Origin: Stutzerimonas stutzeri
GTDB lineage: Bacteria > Pseudomonadota > Gammaproteobacteria > Pseudomonadales > Pseudomonadaceae
Direction of reading: 5' to 3'
Assembly (NCBI RefSeq): GCF_038561965.1
Contig: NZ_CP139348.1
Coordinates: 1,116,001-1,180,000 of the forward strand
Length of the DNA: 64,000 bases
Shown here: positions 16,771 through 25,286 of the stretch, in pieces
How the letters are laid out: every line of letters starts with the position of its first letter
Position numbering within the stretch: the first letter of the stretch is position 1
Notes under the pieces: model-generated
What the model saw: the letters and a program-made list of their open reading frames with translations, nothing else
Told to the model about the DNA's origin: nothing
Databases searched by the model: none
Made by a program: the position numbers and the translations under genes

Positions 16771-18393
16771 TCAGCCGGCAAGGCGCTGAGTGACTTCGGT
16801 GAGCTGTGCCGACAGGCCATGAAGGTTCTGACTTGCGGTTTCGGTCCGCTCCACGTTCTGCTGGTTGATGGTGGCGATCGAAGTGATCTCGGTGATGTTG
16901 CGCGAGATGTCTTCGGCCACTGCTGTCTGCTCCTCGGCAGCGGTGGCGATCTGGCGGTTCATGTCGCGAATCGCCTCGACCGCTTCGGTGATGCGCTGCA
17001 GCATCTGGCCAGCCTCGGTCACCTGGCCGACGCCTTGTTCGCTGCGTGTTTGGCCGTTCTCGATGGCGCGCACTGCGTTGCTGGCGCCAGTCTGCACGGT
17101 ATCGATGATCTGATGGATTTCAGCGGTTGATTCGGCGGTGCGTTGTGCCAGGGTGCGCACCTCGTCGGCCACTACGGCAAAGCCGCGACCGGCATCGCCT
17201 GCGCGGGCGGCTTCGATGGCCGCGTTGAGCGCCAGCAGGTTGGTCTGATCGGCGATCCCGCGGATCACCTCCAGCACCTTGCCGATGCGTCCGCTGTCGC
17301 CTTCGAGGCGGCGAATGACGGCTGCCGTGTTGGCGATTTCACCGCTCATCTCGGTGATGGTGGCGATGGTCGCCCGCATGACCGTCTCACCCTGCTGTGC
17401 GGCGTGGTCGGCAGCATCGGCGGCCTGGGCTGCCTCGGCAGCGTGGCGCGATACTTCCTGAGCGGTCGCAGACATCTCGTGCATCGCCGTGGCGACCTGG
17501 TCGGTACGCGAGAACTGCTCCCGGGTGCCGTCGGCCATCATTTTGGCGATGGCGCTGAGTTCGCCGCTGGCGCTGTCCAGATTGGAGGTGCTCTGCCGCA
17601 GGCGGGTGAAGGTGTCGGCCAGGAAATCGCGCAGCACATTGGCGGCGACGGCGAGACGGCCCAGCTCGTCGGCGCGGCTGGCGTCGACGCGGTCGCTGAA
17701 CTTGCCCTGGCTCAGGCGGGCGATGTGTTCGATCAGACTGCGAATCGGCTCGATGATCTGCCGATTGACTAGCCACAGGCTCAGCAGGGCGACCACCACC
17801 GCGGCCAGAATCATGATGACCGGGCCCAGCATTGCGGTGGTTTCGGCATCGGCACGAATGGTTTCCGAGCGCTGCTCGGCGGCGTCATGCAGCTGGTTGA
17901 CCAGCTCGCTGAGTTGAGCACTGGTCGCCCGATCGATCCCGGCTACGGCGGCGTCCCCTGCTAGCGGGTCGGCGTCAGCGGCGATGTAGTCGGTCAGGCC
18001 TTTGCGGTAGGCCACGCCAAGGGTACGGTGCTCGTTACGCAGACGCTCGATTTGAGCCGCAAGGGTGGGCTCGTCCGCGCTCAGCACGAGCAGGTCGCCA
18101 AGGATTTTCTGCACCTTGGTTTCCTGGCTCTCGAACTGGCTCCAGTAGCGGGCGCGAGTGTCGGACTGCTTGCCGCGCAGCAGCACGTTCTTCCATTCCT
18201 GGACCTGCACCTTGAACTCGAGGTTGGCCTCGTCGATCAGTTGCAGTTCGGCCAGCGGGCCGTCGAGCAGCTTCTGGAAGTGATCGATGTTACCGCTGAG
18301 CATGCGAATGCAGACGAGGGCGATGAGCAGCGTCAGCAGAAGACTGCCGCCGATCAGCGCGAGAATTTGAGCGCGCAGGGATTTTTGGAGCAT
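16771..18393 (-). CDS. Methyl-accepting chemotaxis protein, four-helix-bundle sensor
   Basis: 540 residues. Membrane helix ~10-30, a periplasmic helical domain of ~155 residues ('LLDGPLAELQLIDEANLEFKVQVQEWKNVLLRG', a 4HB-type opening), second helix ~188-208, HAMP ('IIEPIRSLIEHIARLSQGKFSDRVD'), then the signalling domain with hairpin tip 'GIADQTNLLALNAAIEAARAGDAGRGFAVVADEVRTLAQR'. Controls CheA in polar arrays; ligand unknown. No C-terminal CheR-tethering pentapeptide (ends TQRLAG). Served by the sigma-28 promoter at 18450-18476. Confidence 0.95.
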   Translation of the reverse strand: MLQKSLRAQILALIGGSLLLTLLIALVCIRMLSGNIDHFQKLLDGPLAELQLIDEANLEFKVQVQEWKNVLLRGKQSDTRARYWSQFESQETKVQKILGDLLVLSADEPTLAAQIERLRNEHRTLGVAYRKGLTDYIAADADPLAGDAAVAGIDRATSAQLSELVNQLHDAAEQRSETIRADAETTAMLGPVIMILAAVVVALLSLWLVNRQIIEPIRSLIEHIARLSQGKFSDRVDASRADELGRLAVAANVLRDFLADTFTRLRQSTSNLDSASGELSAIAKMMADGTREQFSRTDQVATAMHEMSATAQEVSRHAAEAAQAADAADHAAQQGETVMRATIATITEMSGEIANTAAVIRRLEGDSGRIGKVLEVIRGIADQTNLLALNAAIEAARAGDAGRGFAVVADEVRTLAQRTAESTAEIHQIIDTVQTGASNAVRAIENGQTRSEQGVGQVTEAGQMLQRITEAVEAIRDMNRQIATAAEEQTAVAEDISRNITEITSIATINQQNVERTETASQNLHGLSAQLTEVTQRLAG

Positions 18394-18449
18394 GGCAAGG
18401 TCTCGTTGCGTGATGAAACAACAATGAGCATCCCTGCCGTTACCTTGAT

Positions 18450-18476
18450 GTATCGGCGGTGTGAGCGTTGTCTTGA
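18450..18476 (-). promoter_or_regulatory. Sigma-28 (FliA) promoter of the chemoreceptor gene
   Basis: On the minus strand: TCAAGACA - 11 bp - GCCGATAC, almost the flagellar consensus (TMAAGTTT-N11-GCCGATAA). It lies about 57 bp before the chemoreceptor start and directly after the stop of the upstream DUF1513 gene, so the receptor can be expressed with flagellar class genes. Confidence 0.75.
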
Positions 18477-18477
18477 G

Positions 18478-19572
18478 CTAGACGATGCGCAGGTGGTTGT
18501 CCCAGAGCCCTGCCGGCAGCTCCAGCGGCGTACTGGCGATCTGCTTGCCGCGGCAGTCGAACAATCGGCAACGGCCCTGGCCAGAACTGACCACGAAGCC
18601 TTCGGCAACCGCGGCGACGCCGGCGCAGTCGGGTAGGTGCGCTTCCTGTCGCAGTTCGGCGCTGTCCAGATCCCAGATGAAGACCTTGTTACCGCGCGGC
18701 GCGGTCACCGCCAGCAGGCGCAATTCGTCGTGAATGGCGAGGCTTGCGGTGTATTGGTTCATGATCTGCCGCTGCGCCTCGCCAAGCGGGAAGTGCTGGA
18801 AGGCTTGCCCCGGCCGCTTGATTGCCAGCAGCGGTACGCGGTCCATTGGGTCGCCTTCGTATTGCTGACCGCTCACGACAGTGCCGTCTGCCGCCACGGC
18901 GAGGTGGCGGACGCTGTTCATCTGCTCGGGTAGCTGTTCCTTGCTGATCAGGGTGCCGTCGCGGCGCAGCAGGACCAGGCTCGGCTCCATGGCGGCGAGA
19001 TTCATCATCTCGCGGCTGTCGGCCTCGGTGCGGATACCGCCGTTGGCGATGACCAGGGTTTCGCCGTCCGGCATCCACAACAGCTGATGCGGGCCGACTC
19101 CGTGGGTCGCGTGCTCGCCGACGCGCAGCAGTTGGCGGCCTTCCAATCGATAGACGCCGAGTACGCCGCGGCCGGCATCGGAGGTGTCGTTCTCCGTGGT
19201 GTAAAACCACTCGCCTTCCTTGTGAAACACACCGTGACCGTAGAAGTGGCGGTGGGCCGGCGACGTCAGCGTCTGCAGCAAGCGCCCGTCACGCGAGTCG
19301 ATCAGATAACTTTCGCGACTCGGGCGACGACCGACGAACACCGCTAGCGGCAGGTACGGGTGCGGGTAAACATCGTGGCAGCGCTCGGCGACAGGGGTGG
19401 CGAATACCTGGCTGCCGTCGAGACGGTAGCCGACCGCGTAGTGTTGACCGTTACTGTCGTTGCGCGCCGACAGCAACACCGGCTGTCCGCCATGACGGGT
19501 CAGCGTCCAGCCGGTTATACCGCCAGCGGCAAGCACGGCGCCGGTCAGGCCAAGCAGGGTGCGGCGCCTCAT
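18478..19572 (-). CDS. DUF1513 beta-propeller-like secreted protein
   Basis: 364 residues. N-terminus MRRRTLLGLTGAVLAAGGITGW looks like a Tat-type signal (Arg pair plus LLGL). The remainder is a repeated beta-blade pattern ('FVGRRPSRESYLIDSRDG', 'LWMPDGETLVIANGGIRT', 'VFIWDLDSAELRQEAHLPDCAGVAAV') consistent with a WD-like propeller in the periplasm. Its start is 2 bp from the imelysin gene stop, so it is translationally linked to the iron-type cluster. Function unknown; the family accompanies imelysins and di-heme proteins. Confidence 0.85.
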   Translation of the reverse strand: MRRRTLLGLTGAVLAAGGITGWTLTRHGGQPVLLSARNDSNGQHYAVGYRLDGSQVFATPVAERCHDVYPHPYLPLAVFVGRRPSRESYLIDSRDGRLLQTLTSPAHRHFYGHGVFHKEGEWFYTTENDTSDAGRGVLGVYRLEGRQLLRVGEHATHGVGPHQLLWMPDGETLVIANGGIRTEADSREMMNLAAMEPSLVLLRRDGTLISKEQLPEQMNSVRHLAVAADGTVVSGQQYEGDPMDRVPLLAIKRPGQAFQHFPLGEAQRQIMNQYTASLAIHDELRLLAVTAPRGNKVFIWDLDSAELRQEAHLPDCAGVAAVAEGFVVSSGQGRCRLFDCRGKQIASTPLELPAGLWDNHLRIV

Positions 19573-19574
19573 GA

Positions 19575-20651
19575 TCAGTCCCCGTCGTGTGCGTTAAAGC
19601 CGATCTGCACACCAAGCGCGCGTGCCAGCTCCAGCTGGTGCAGGCGATGCAGGCGGTCGATCCGTTGGTACAGCCCGTCGAGCTCGGTACGACCCTCTTC
19701 GCTGGACAGCAGCTTGCCGAACGGTTGGGTCATGCCGGCCAGTTGCTGCAGCAGTTCGGCGTAACCGGCGTCGATGCGCTTGGCCAGGTCTGCTTGCTCG
19801 GCGCCGAGCAGCTTGCGCAAGCCATCCTGATCGGCGCCCAGCCACAGGCTTTCGGCGCCTTTGACGGCCGCGCTGATGCTCGCCAGGGTCGTGTCGCTGC
19901 GCCAGCCTTCGGCCTGATACGGCTGCGGATGCCCCTTGCTCTGCCGACCGAGCGGGGCGCCGAGTTTTTTCTTCAGGCCGTCGAGTGCGGTGACCTGAAC
20001 CCGCAGCAGCTCGGCGATCGCTTCGCTCGGCTCGGCGTAATGTTCGTTGGGGAAGCTGCGCAGCTGGTCGGCCATGCCGTCCTTGTCTTGCCATTGCTGC
20101 AGCACGTTGGCGGCGAGTTTCTGCTGGTGCTCGCCGATAGCCGTCAACAACGGGCAATAGCGCGTTTTGGTGGCGCTGTCACCGAGGTCGATGCTGCTGT
20201 CGAAGAGGATGTATTCGTAGGCGCTCAGGCCCTGTACCACGACGCTGGCGCCATCCAGATCGGCCTGGGTAAGGTCGGGTTTGGCGCTAAGCAATGCCGT
20301 GACCTGGCGCGCGACCAGATTCTTCTTGTCGGGCCAGAATTGCACCTGCCAGGCCAGATTGCCTTCGCCCATGGGGCCGATCAGCAGCGGCTGCAAGCCG
20401 GCCCAGGCGGTCTGTGCATGCACGAACGCCGCGCGTGCCTCCTCGGTTGTCTGATTGTCAGCGCAGTAGGCAATAGCGCTTGCAGCCAGGCGGCGGTCCG
20501 CCTCGGCCCACTGGGTGTAGCTCGGCAACAGCACGCCATCGACCAGCGCCTTGCTGGTTTCAGCTTGCGGGTCAGTCGGGGTGCAGGCGCTCAACACAAG
20601 CGCGGCAAACAGGCTGCCACTGGCAATGCGCAGGGAGTTGGAACGGATCAT
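19575..20651 (-). CDS. Imelysin-family lipoprotein with altered GxHxxE motif
   Basis: 358 residues. Lipoprotein signal MIRSNSLRIASGSLFAALVLSAC (lipobox LSAC). All-helical imelysin (peptidase M75/EfeO-like) fold with 'WAGLQPLLIGPMGEGNLAWQVQFWPDKKN' (~90). The usual GxHxxE signature appears as 'GLSAYEYILFD' (~145), with His replaced by Ser. Members bind iron or act in iron uptake; protease activity is doubtful for most. Sits 64 bp after the di-heme gene and 2 bp before the DUF1513 gene. Confidence 0.88.
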   Translation of the reverse strand: MIRSNSLRIASGSLFAALVLSACTPTDPQAETSKALVDGVLLPSYTQWAEADRRLAASAIAYCADNQTTEEARAAFVHAQTAWAGLQPLLIGPMGEGNLAWQVQFWPDKKNLVARQVTALLSAKPDLTQADLDGASVVVQGLSAYEYILFDSSIDLGDSATKTRYCPLLTAIGEHQQKLAANVLQQWQDKDGMADQLRSFPNEHYAEPSEAIAELLRVQVTALDGLKKKLGAPLGRQSKGHPQPYQAEGWRSDTTLASISAAVKGAESLWLGADQDGLRKLLGAEQADLAKRIDAGYAELLQQLAGMTQPFGKLLSSEEGRTELDGLYQRIDRLHRLHQLELARALGVQIGFNAHDGD

Positions 20652-20715
20652 GGTGTCCTCGTCGGCTAGGCCGTTACAGCGCTTTCGCGCCGAAAAAGCT
20701 TGGATTGGATGGCAT

Positions 20716-22134
20716 TTAGAGCGACTCGAGGAAGCTCAGTAGCGCGTTGCGTTGTTCCTGATCGAAGCCCAGTACGATCTGGCGGGATTTCTCCGCTTCG
20801 CCGCCATGCCAGAGTATGGCTTCGAGCAGACTACGGGCACGCCCGTCGTGAAGGAGTTGGGTATGCCCGCTGACCGTCTGCGTCAGGCCGATGCCCCAGA
20901 GCGGCGGCGTACGCCATTCGCGACCATTGGCCTCGAACTCCGGTCGGTGATCGGCCAGGCCTTCGCCCATGTCATGCAGAAGCAGGTCGGTATAGGGGCG
21001 GATGAGCTGGTTGGCCAGCTCCGGTTCCGCTGCGTCGGCGGCGGTGGTGAACTGCGGTACATGGCAGTTCTGACAGCCAGCACGGTGAAACAGCGTCTTG
21101 CCGGCGAGCACCTGAGAATCACCAACGTTGCGCCGCGCCGGTACGCCGAGATTGCGGGTGTAAAACAGGATCTGGGCGAGGATGTTGTCACTCACTTCCG
21201 GCTCGCCACCGTCAGGCATGGCGCGGCAATCCGTCTGCCGCTCGGTGCAGCTGCTGCCGCTGAGCAGGCTGGTGGACAATCCCATGTCGTTGAAGAAGGC
21301 GTCGGCATTCTGCTGATTCAGGCTCGGTTGGCCGGCCTTCCAGCCGAAGCGGCCCATCACGGTTTGCCGGGTGGTTTGATCGAAGACCCGGTTGGGGCGT
21401 CCGGAAATGCCGTTGCCGTCGCGGTCATCGGGGTCGGCATTGGCCAGCAGGGCCTCCTCGGGAATGGCTTCGAGCAGGCCGAGGCCAATCATCGGCGGCG
21501 CGATGCGCAGCGACATCTGGGTGTTCGGATGCATATCGCCGTAGCCCAGTTCGCTCAGTTCGATTAGCGGTTTGCGTAGCTCGACTTCACTGCCGTCGGC
21601 GAAGCGCACACGCTCGGTCGAATAGCGCAGACGCACCTTGCCTTCCGGTGCGACGCCAGGAATCGCCATGTCCTGCAGCTGACCGCCGTAGCTCGGCTCA
21701 GGGGCGATGCCGCGTTCATGAACGACTTCGGCGTGCTCCGGTCCTGCCGGAATCGACAGTCGCACCAGCATGGATACGGCGCTGGCTGCGCCGGCTGCAG
21801 GCGGATGGCCTCGACCGTCCTTGATGTGGCAGTTCTGGCAGGCGTTGGTGTTGAACAACGGACCAAGGCCGTCGCGCGCCGTAGTGGAGGCGGGAGCAAT
21901 GACCCAAGGGTTGCGGAAGAAGCTGTTGCCTACGCTGAAGTCGAGCCGACGCATCGGCGCCAGGTTGGCCGAAGGCATCGAGAAGGCGTTGTGGTCGAAT
22001 TTCATGACGGTGGTGCTGCCGCCAGAAAGTGCTTCACCGGGCTCGGGTTGTTCGAAACGCGGCGTTTCGTCGTTGCCGCAGGCGGCCAGAGCCAAGGCCA
22101 GCAACGGAAAGAGGCGGCGAAACAGCGGGCGCAT
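20716..22134 (-). CDS. Di-heme oxidoreductase (DHOR/'thiol oxidoreductase') lipoprotein
   Basis: 472 residues from MRPLFRRLFPLLALALAACGNDE (lipobox LAAC); a TTG 36 bp upstream is rejected. Two c-type heme sites are visible: CQNCH at ~100 ('NTNACQNCHIKDGRGHPP') and CQNCH at ~355 ('FHRAGCQNCHVPQF'). This matches the DUF1111 di-heme family related to MauG/cytochrome c peroxidases. Periplasmic redox role, perhaps on iron for the adjoining imelysins (inference from clustering). Likely first gene of the three-gene run. Confidence 0.9.
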   Translation of the reverse strand: MRPLFRRLFPLLALALAACGNDETPRFEQPEPGEALSGGSTTVMKFDHNAFSMPSANLAPMRRLDFSVGNSFFRNPWVIAPASTTARDGLGPLFNTNACQNCHIKDGRGHPPAAGAASAVSMLVRLSIPAGPEHAEVVHERGIAPEPSYGGQLQDMAIPGVAPEGKVRLRYSTERVRFADGSEVELRKPLIELSELGYGDMHPNTQMSLRIAPPMIGLGLLEAIPEEALLANADPDDRDGNGISGRPNRVFDQTTRQTVMGRFGWKAGQPSLNQQNADAFFNDMGLSTSLLSGSSCTERQTDCRAMPDGGEPEVSDNILAQILFYTRNLGVPARRNVGDSQVLAGKTLFHRAGCQNCHVPQFTTAADAAEPELANQLIRPYTDLLLHDMGEGLADHRPEFEANGREWRTPPLWGIGLTQTVSGHTQLLHDGRARSLLEAILWHGGEAEKSRQIVLGFDQEQRNALLSFLESL

Positions 22135-22261
22135 TGGATTACCTGCAGAGCGGTGAATTAAGCCGCGCAATCTTAGCAGGCTAATCTAATTTGAATAAGA
22201 GGGATTTGCATTTGCGGATTACTGCGGTGGCGCACCGGCAGCAGAGGGTTGATTGGTGATG

Positions 22262-22292
22262 CGACACGGGCGCAAGCGCTGCACCCGTGTCG
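22262..22292. terminator. Hairpin after the imelysin/IcmP-like gene
   Basis: CGACACGGG ... CCCGTGTCG, 9-bp perfect stem with a 13-nt loop just past the stop of the minus-strand imelysin gene; no clear T-tract. Confidence 0.5.
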
Positions 22293-22299
22293 ATGCCGA

Positions 22300-23634
22300 T
22301 CAGAACTCGTGATCGGCCGTGTCGGGGTTGAGGTCACTGATGTTGAGGGCAGCGGCCGCCTGTTCGATGGAGGCGGTCTGCTTGACCAGGGCGGCGATGG
22401 CGCTACGCACCTTTTCCTGACCTTCGGCGTTGTCCGCAGCGATCAGCTGGTCGAAGGCTTCGCCGTTGTTGGCACTTTCGACCAGCACTTGCAGCTTGGC
22501 TTCGGTGGTCTCCAGGTCGGTCTTCAGTGTGCTGTCCACTTCAGGGCTGACGCCCTGCACCAGCGAGGCAAGGCTCGGGCCGGTCAAGGTGCTGCCGTCC
22601 ACGCGCTTGTATTCGCCCAGATAGACGTTGCGAATGCCGCGGGCGTTGAAGTAATGCGAGTTGTGCGTGTTGTCACTGAAGCAGTCGTGCTCGTCTTCGG
22701 TGGAGTTGGCTTCCAGTGCGACCTTCATGCGTTCGCCGGCCAGTTCGCCGAGCGAGAGGCTGCCCATGCCGAAGAGCATCTTGCGCAGGCCGTTCTCACC
22801 CGATTCGGCTTCCAGGCTGGCACGGTAGTTCTCCGCGCCTGGCTGCCACTGCTCGACCATTTCCTGCAGGTCGCTGACCAGCAGATCGGTCGCGACTTTC
22901 AGGTAAGTGCGGCGACGGTCGCAGTTGTCACCCGTGCAGCCTTCGCCTACGACGTAGTCTGTATGCGGACGCTCGCCGGCGCCCGGGCCGGTGCCGTTGA
23001 GGTCCTGGCCCCAGAGCAGGAATTCAATGGCGTGGTAGCCGGTGGCGACGTTGGCCTCGGAGCCGGCGAGCTCGTTGAGGCTGGTCAGCAGCTCGGCGGT
23101 GATTTCGCGGGTATCGATCTTGTCTTCGCCGATCTGCAGTTCGGTATTGGCGATGATGTTGGCGTTGGCGCCCGGGTTGCCGAGCGCGTGCTGGTAATCA
23201 CCTTCGACGTAGTCGATCAGGCCTTCGTCGAGCGGCCAGGCGTTGAGCTGGCCTTCCCACTCATCGACGACCGGGTTGCCGAAGCGGAACACTTCGCTCT
23301 GCATGTACGGAACACGGGCAGCCAGCCACTCTTGGCGAGCGGCCTGCAGGGTTTCTTCGCTGGGGTTGGCGAGCAACGCATCGATTGCCTGCTGGAGTTG
23401 CACTGCAGTGCTGTGCGCGTCGCTGAAAACGGCCAGCGCCAGATCGGCGTAGTGGCCGACGACTGCTTTTGCCGCCTGCTCATCGGGCGTCTGCGCCTGT
23501 TCAGCCGGCACGCTCTCGGTTGTGCTTTGCGGTGCAGCGGTCTGGTTGGTTGGTGTCTTGTCTTCACCGCAACCGGCGAGCGAGATGGCGACAGCGAGGA
23601 GGCTGGCGGTTGCCCAGATGGGGGTGCGTAGCAT
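22300..23634 (-). CDS. Imelysin-family iron-regulated lipoprotein (IcmP-like)
   Basis: 444 residues from MLRTPIWATASLLAVAISLAGCGEDK (lipobox LAGC; AAGGA ribosome site; a longer reading to 23691 is unsupported). The canonical GxHxxE signature is present as 'GYHAIEFLLWGQDLNGTG' (~220), followed by 'CTGDNCDRRRTYLKV'. It corresponds to P. aeruginosa IcmP (PA4370), originally reported as an insulin-cleaving metalloprotease and more probably an iron-binding surface/periplasmic protein. A Fur-box candidate lies about 56-74 bp upstream. Confidence 0.9.
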   Translation of the reverse strand: MLRTPIWATASLLAVAISLAGCGEDKTPTNQTAAPQSTTESVPAEQAQTPDEQAAKAVVGHYADLALAVFSDAHSTAVQLQQAIDALLANPSEETLQAARQEWLAARVPYMQSEVFRFGNPVVDEWEGQLNAWPLDEGLIDYVEGDYQHALGNPGANANIIANTELQIGEDKIDTREITAELLTSLNELAGSEANVATGYHAIEFLLWGQDLNGTGPGAGERPHTDYVVGEGCTGDNCDRRRTYLKVATDLLVSDLQEMVEQWQPGAENYRASLEAESGENGLRKMLFGMGSLSLGELAGERMKVALEANSTEDEHDCFSDNTHNSHYFNARGIRNVYLGEYKRVDGSTLTGPSLASLVQGVSPEVDSTLKTDLETTEAKLQVLVESANNGEAFDQLIAADNAEGQEKVRSAIAALVKQTASIEQAAAALNISDLNPDTADHEF

Positions 23635-23689
23635 GTGCGGGTTCCTTTGCGTGCGAGTGAACGAAGCCGAGGGCTGCTCGGAAGCGCTC

Positions 23690-23708
23690 AATAATGCGAA
23701 AGATTTTC
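23690..23708 (-). promoter_or_regulatory. Candidate Fur box upstream of the IcmP-like gene
   Basis: AATAATGCGAAAGATTTTC agrees with 13 of 19 positions of GATAATGATAATCATTATC and overlaps an imperfect AATG...CATT palindrome. It sits in the divergent gap between the IcmP-like gene and lemA. Confidence 0.55.
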
Positions 23709-23803
23709 ATTTTGTGCAAAGCCAATGCGTGCACGGGCTCTCTCTTCCGTGTCAGCGCAACCGGTAGAATGCTGGCGTTTTGCAGCCCAGATATGGAGAT
23801 GTC

Positions 23804-24376
23804 ATGAGCCTGAGCGCGGTAGTTGTGCTGGTAGTGCTGTTCCTCGTCGCCGCCTATGCGGTGATTCTCTATAACGGCCTGGTGCGCCTGAAACATGGCG
23901 TCGGCAAGGCCTGGGCGAACATCGACGTGCTGCTGCGCCAGCGGCATGAAGAGCTGCCCAAACTAGTGGAAACCTGTCGGCAGTACATGCAGCACGAACG
24001 CAATACGCTGGAGCAGGTGATCAGCGCGCGCAACGCGGTTTCCAGCGCGCGGGAGCAGGGCGATGTCGGTGCGCTGGGGCAGGCCGAAACCGGGCTGCGT
24101 GCCGGACTGGGTCGACTGTTCGCGCTGGCCGAGAATTACCCCGAGCTGAAGGCCAACGAGAGCTTCCGGCACCTGCAGCAACGCATCAGTGGGCTGGAAA
24201 GCGGCATCGCCGACCGCCGCGAGCTGTACAACGAGGCGGTCAACCTGAACAACGTACGCATCGAGCAATTCCCCGATGTGCTGCTGGCCCGGACGTTTGG
24301 ATTCAAGGAGGCCGCGCTGCTGCAATTCAGCGAGGCGGAGAAGGCCGACGTCGATCTGAAGGCGCTGTTCGGCTGA
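23804..24376 (+). CDS. lemA: LemA family protein
   Basis: 190 residues from MSLSAVVVLVVLFLVAAYAVILYNGLV with GGAG 7 bp upstream. One N-terminal membrane helix, then an all-helical cytoplasmic domain with the LemA core 'KAWANIDVLLRQRHEELPKLVETCRQYMQHE' (~35-65) and 'NNVRIEQFPDVLLARTFGFK' (~150-170). Biochemical role unclear across the family. The following GIDE gene starts 1 bp after its stop, so the two proteins are almost certainly made together. Confidence 0.95.
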   Translation: MSLSAVVVLVVLFLVAAYAVILYNGLVRLKHGVGKAWANIDVLLRQRHEELPKLVETCRQYMQHERNTLEQVISARNAVSSAREQGDVGALGQAETGLRAGLGRLFALAENYPELKANESFRHLQQRISGLESGIADRRELYNEAVNLNNVRIEQFPDVLLARTFGFKEAALLQFSEAEKADVDLKALFG

Positions 24377-24377
24377 A

Positions 24378-25271
24378 ATGGATCTCGGCCAGATCTTCAC
24401 CTTCGCCCTAGCCGCTGCGCTCTGCCTTGGCGGCGCCTGGGTCTGTATCAGCCGCTGGTCGCGCGCGCGCCATCTGCTCGATACGCCGACTTCACGCATC
24501 CGCTCGGCGGCTCAAGGCTACGTCGAGCTGGTCGGCATGCTGTGTGAACTGTCCGTGCCGCAATCGGTGGCGCCGCTTACGGGCGAGCCCTGTCTATGGT
24601 GGCGCTACTGCATCGAGGAGTATCGCTCCAATGGCAAGCGCAGCAGTTGGAGCGTATTGGAGCGTGGCACCAGCGAAGCCTGGTTGCGCCTGGCCGATGC
24701 CACGGGCGAGTGCCTGATTGATCCGCGCGGTGCCGAGGTGCATCCTGCTTTTCGCAAGGTATGGACCGGCAGCCTGCGTCACCCGCGCGGCATCGCCCCG
24801 AGTGGCTGGCTGAGCCTGCTGAGCAGTGGTAAACGCTATCGCTACACCGAGGAGCGGCTGCACGAGGGCGAACCGCTGTACGCAATTGGCGACTTTCGCA
24901 CCACCGGCGGCGGGCGCCAAGGCCTCGATCTGTCGTCAGCCAAACGTGAAGTGATCCGTCAGTGGAAGGGCGACTACGCCGGCCTTCTGCAGCGTTTCGA
25001 CAGCAATGCCGATGGGCAACTGGACGAGCATGAATGGAATCGCGTCCACCTGGCCGCGCGGTTCGAAGCCGAGGATCGTCATCGGCAGAAGAGCGCCGCC
25101 CCGGAACAACATCAATTGGCGCGCCCAAGTGAAGCGCTACCCTTTGTGCTGTCCAGTCACGGGGAGGAGGTCATCACCCGGCGCTTCTATTGGCAGGCCA
25201 CAGGAGGTGCAGTCATGTGCCTGGCAGGTGCCGTATGGCTGGCGATGCAGTTCGGTATTACCGCCTGGTAA
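24378..25271 (+). CDS. GIDE-domain membrane protein with an EF-hand loop
   Basis: 297 residues. Membrane helix ~5-25; a GIDE (MULAN-like) domain at about 45-185 ('GYVELVGMLCEL', 'LTGEPCLWWRYCIEEY', 'LIDPRGAEVHP'); then 'FDSNADGQLDEHEW' at ~207-220; a second membrane helix near the C-terminus (~272-292). Residues 208-219 (D-S-N-A-D-G-Q-L-D-E-H-E) form a textbook 12-residue calcium-binding EF-hand loop. Bacterial GIDE proteins usually follow lemA and their activity is unknown; there is no RING finger here. Confidence 0.82.
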   Translation: MDLGQIFTFALAAALCLGGAWVCISRWSRARHLLDTPTSRIRSAAQGYVELVGMLCELSVPQSVAPLTGEPCLWWRYCIEEYRSNGKRSSWSVLERGTSEAWLRLADATGECLIDPRGAEVHPAFRKVWTGSLRHPRGIAPSGWLSLLSSGKRYRYTEERLHEGEPLYAIGDFRTTGGGRQGLDLSSAKREVIRQWKGDYAGLLQRFDSNADGQLDEHEWNRVHLAARFEAEDRHRQKSAAPEQHQLARPSEALPFVLSSHGEEVITRRFYWQATGGAVMCLAGAVWLAMQFGITAW

Positions 25272-25286
25272 CACCCAGCGACCTGC

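Noticed and set aside
22135..22215. AT-rich sequence upstream of the di-heme gene considered as a Fur box
   Set aside because: Best alignments to the 19-bp consensus reach only about half the positions; not called.
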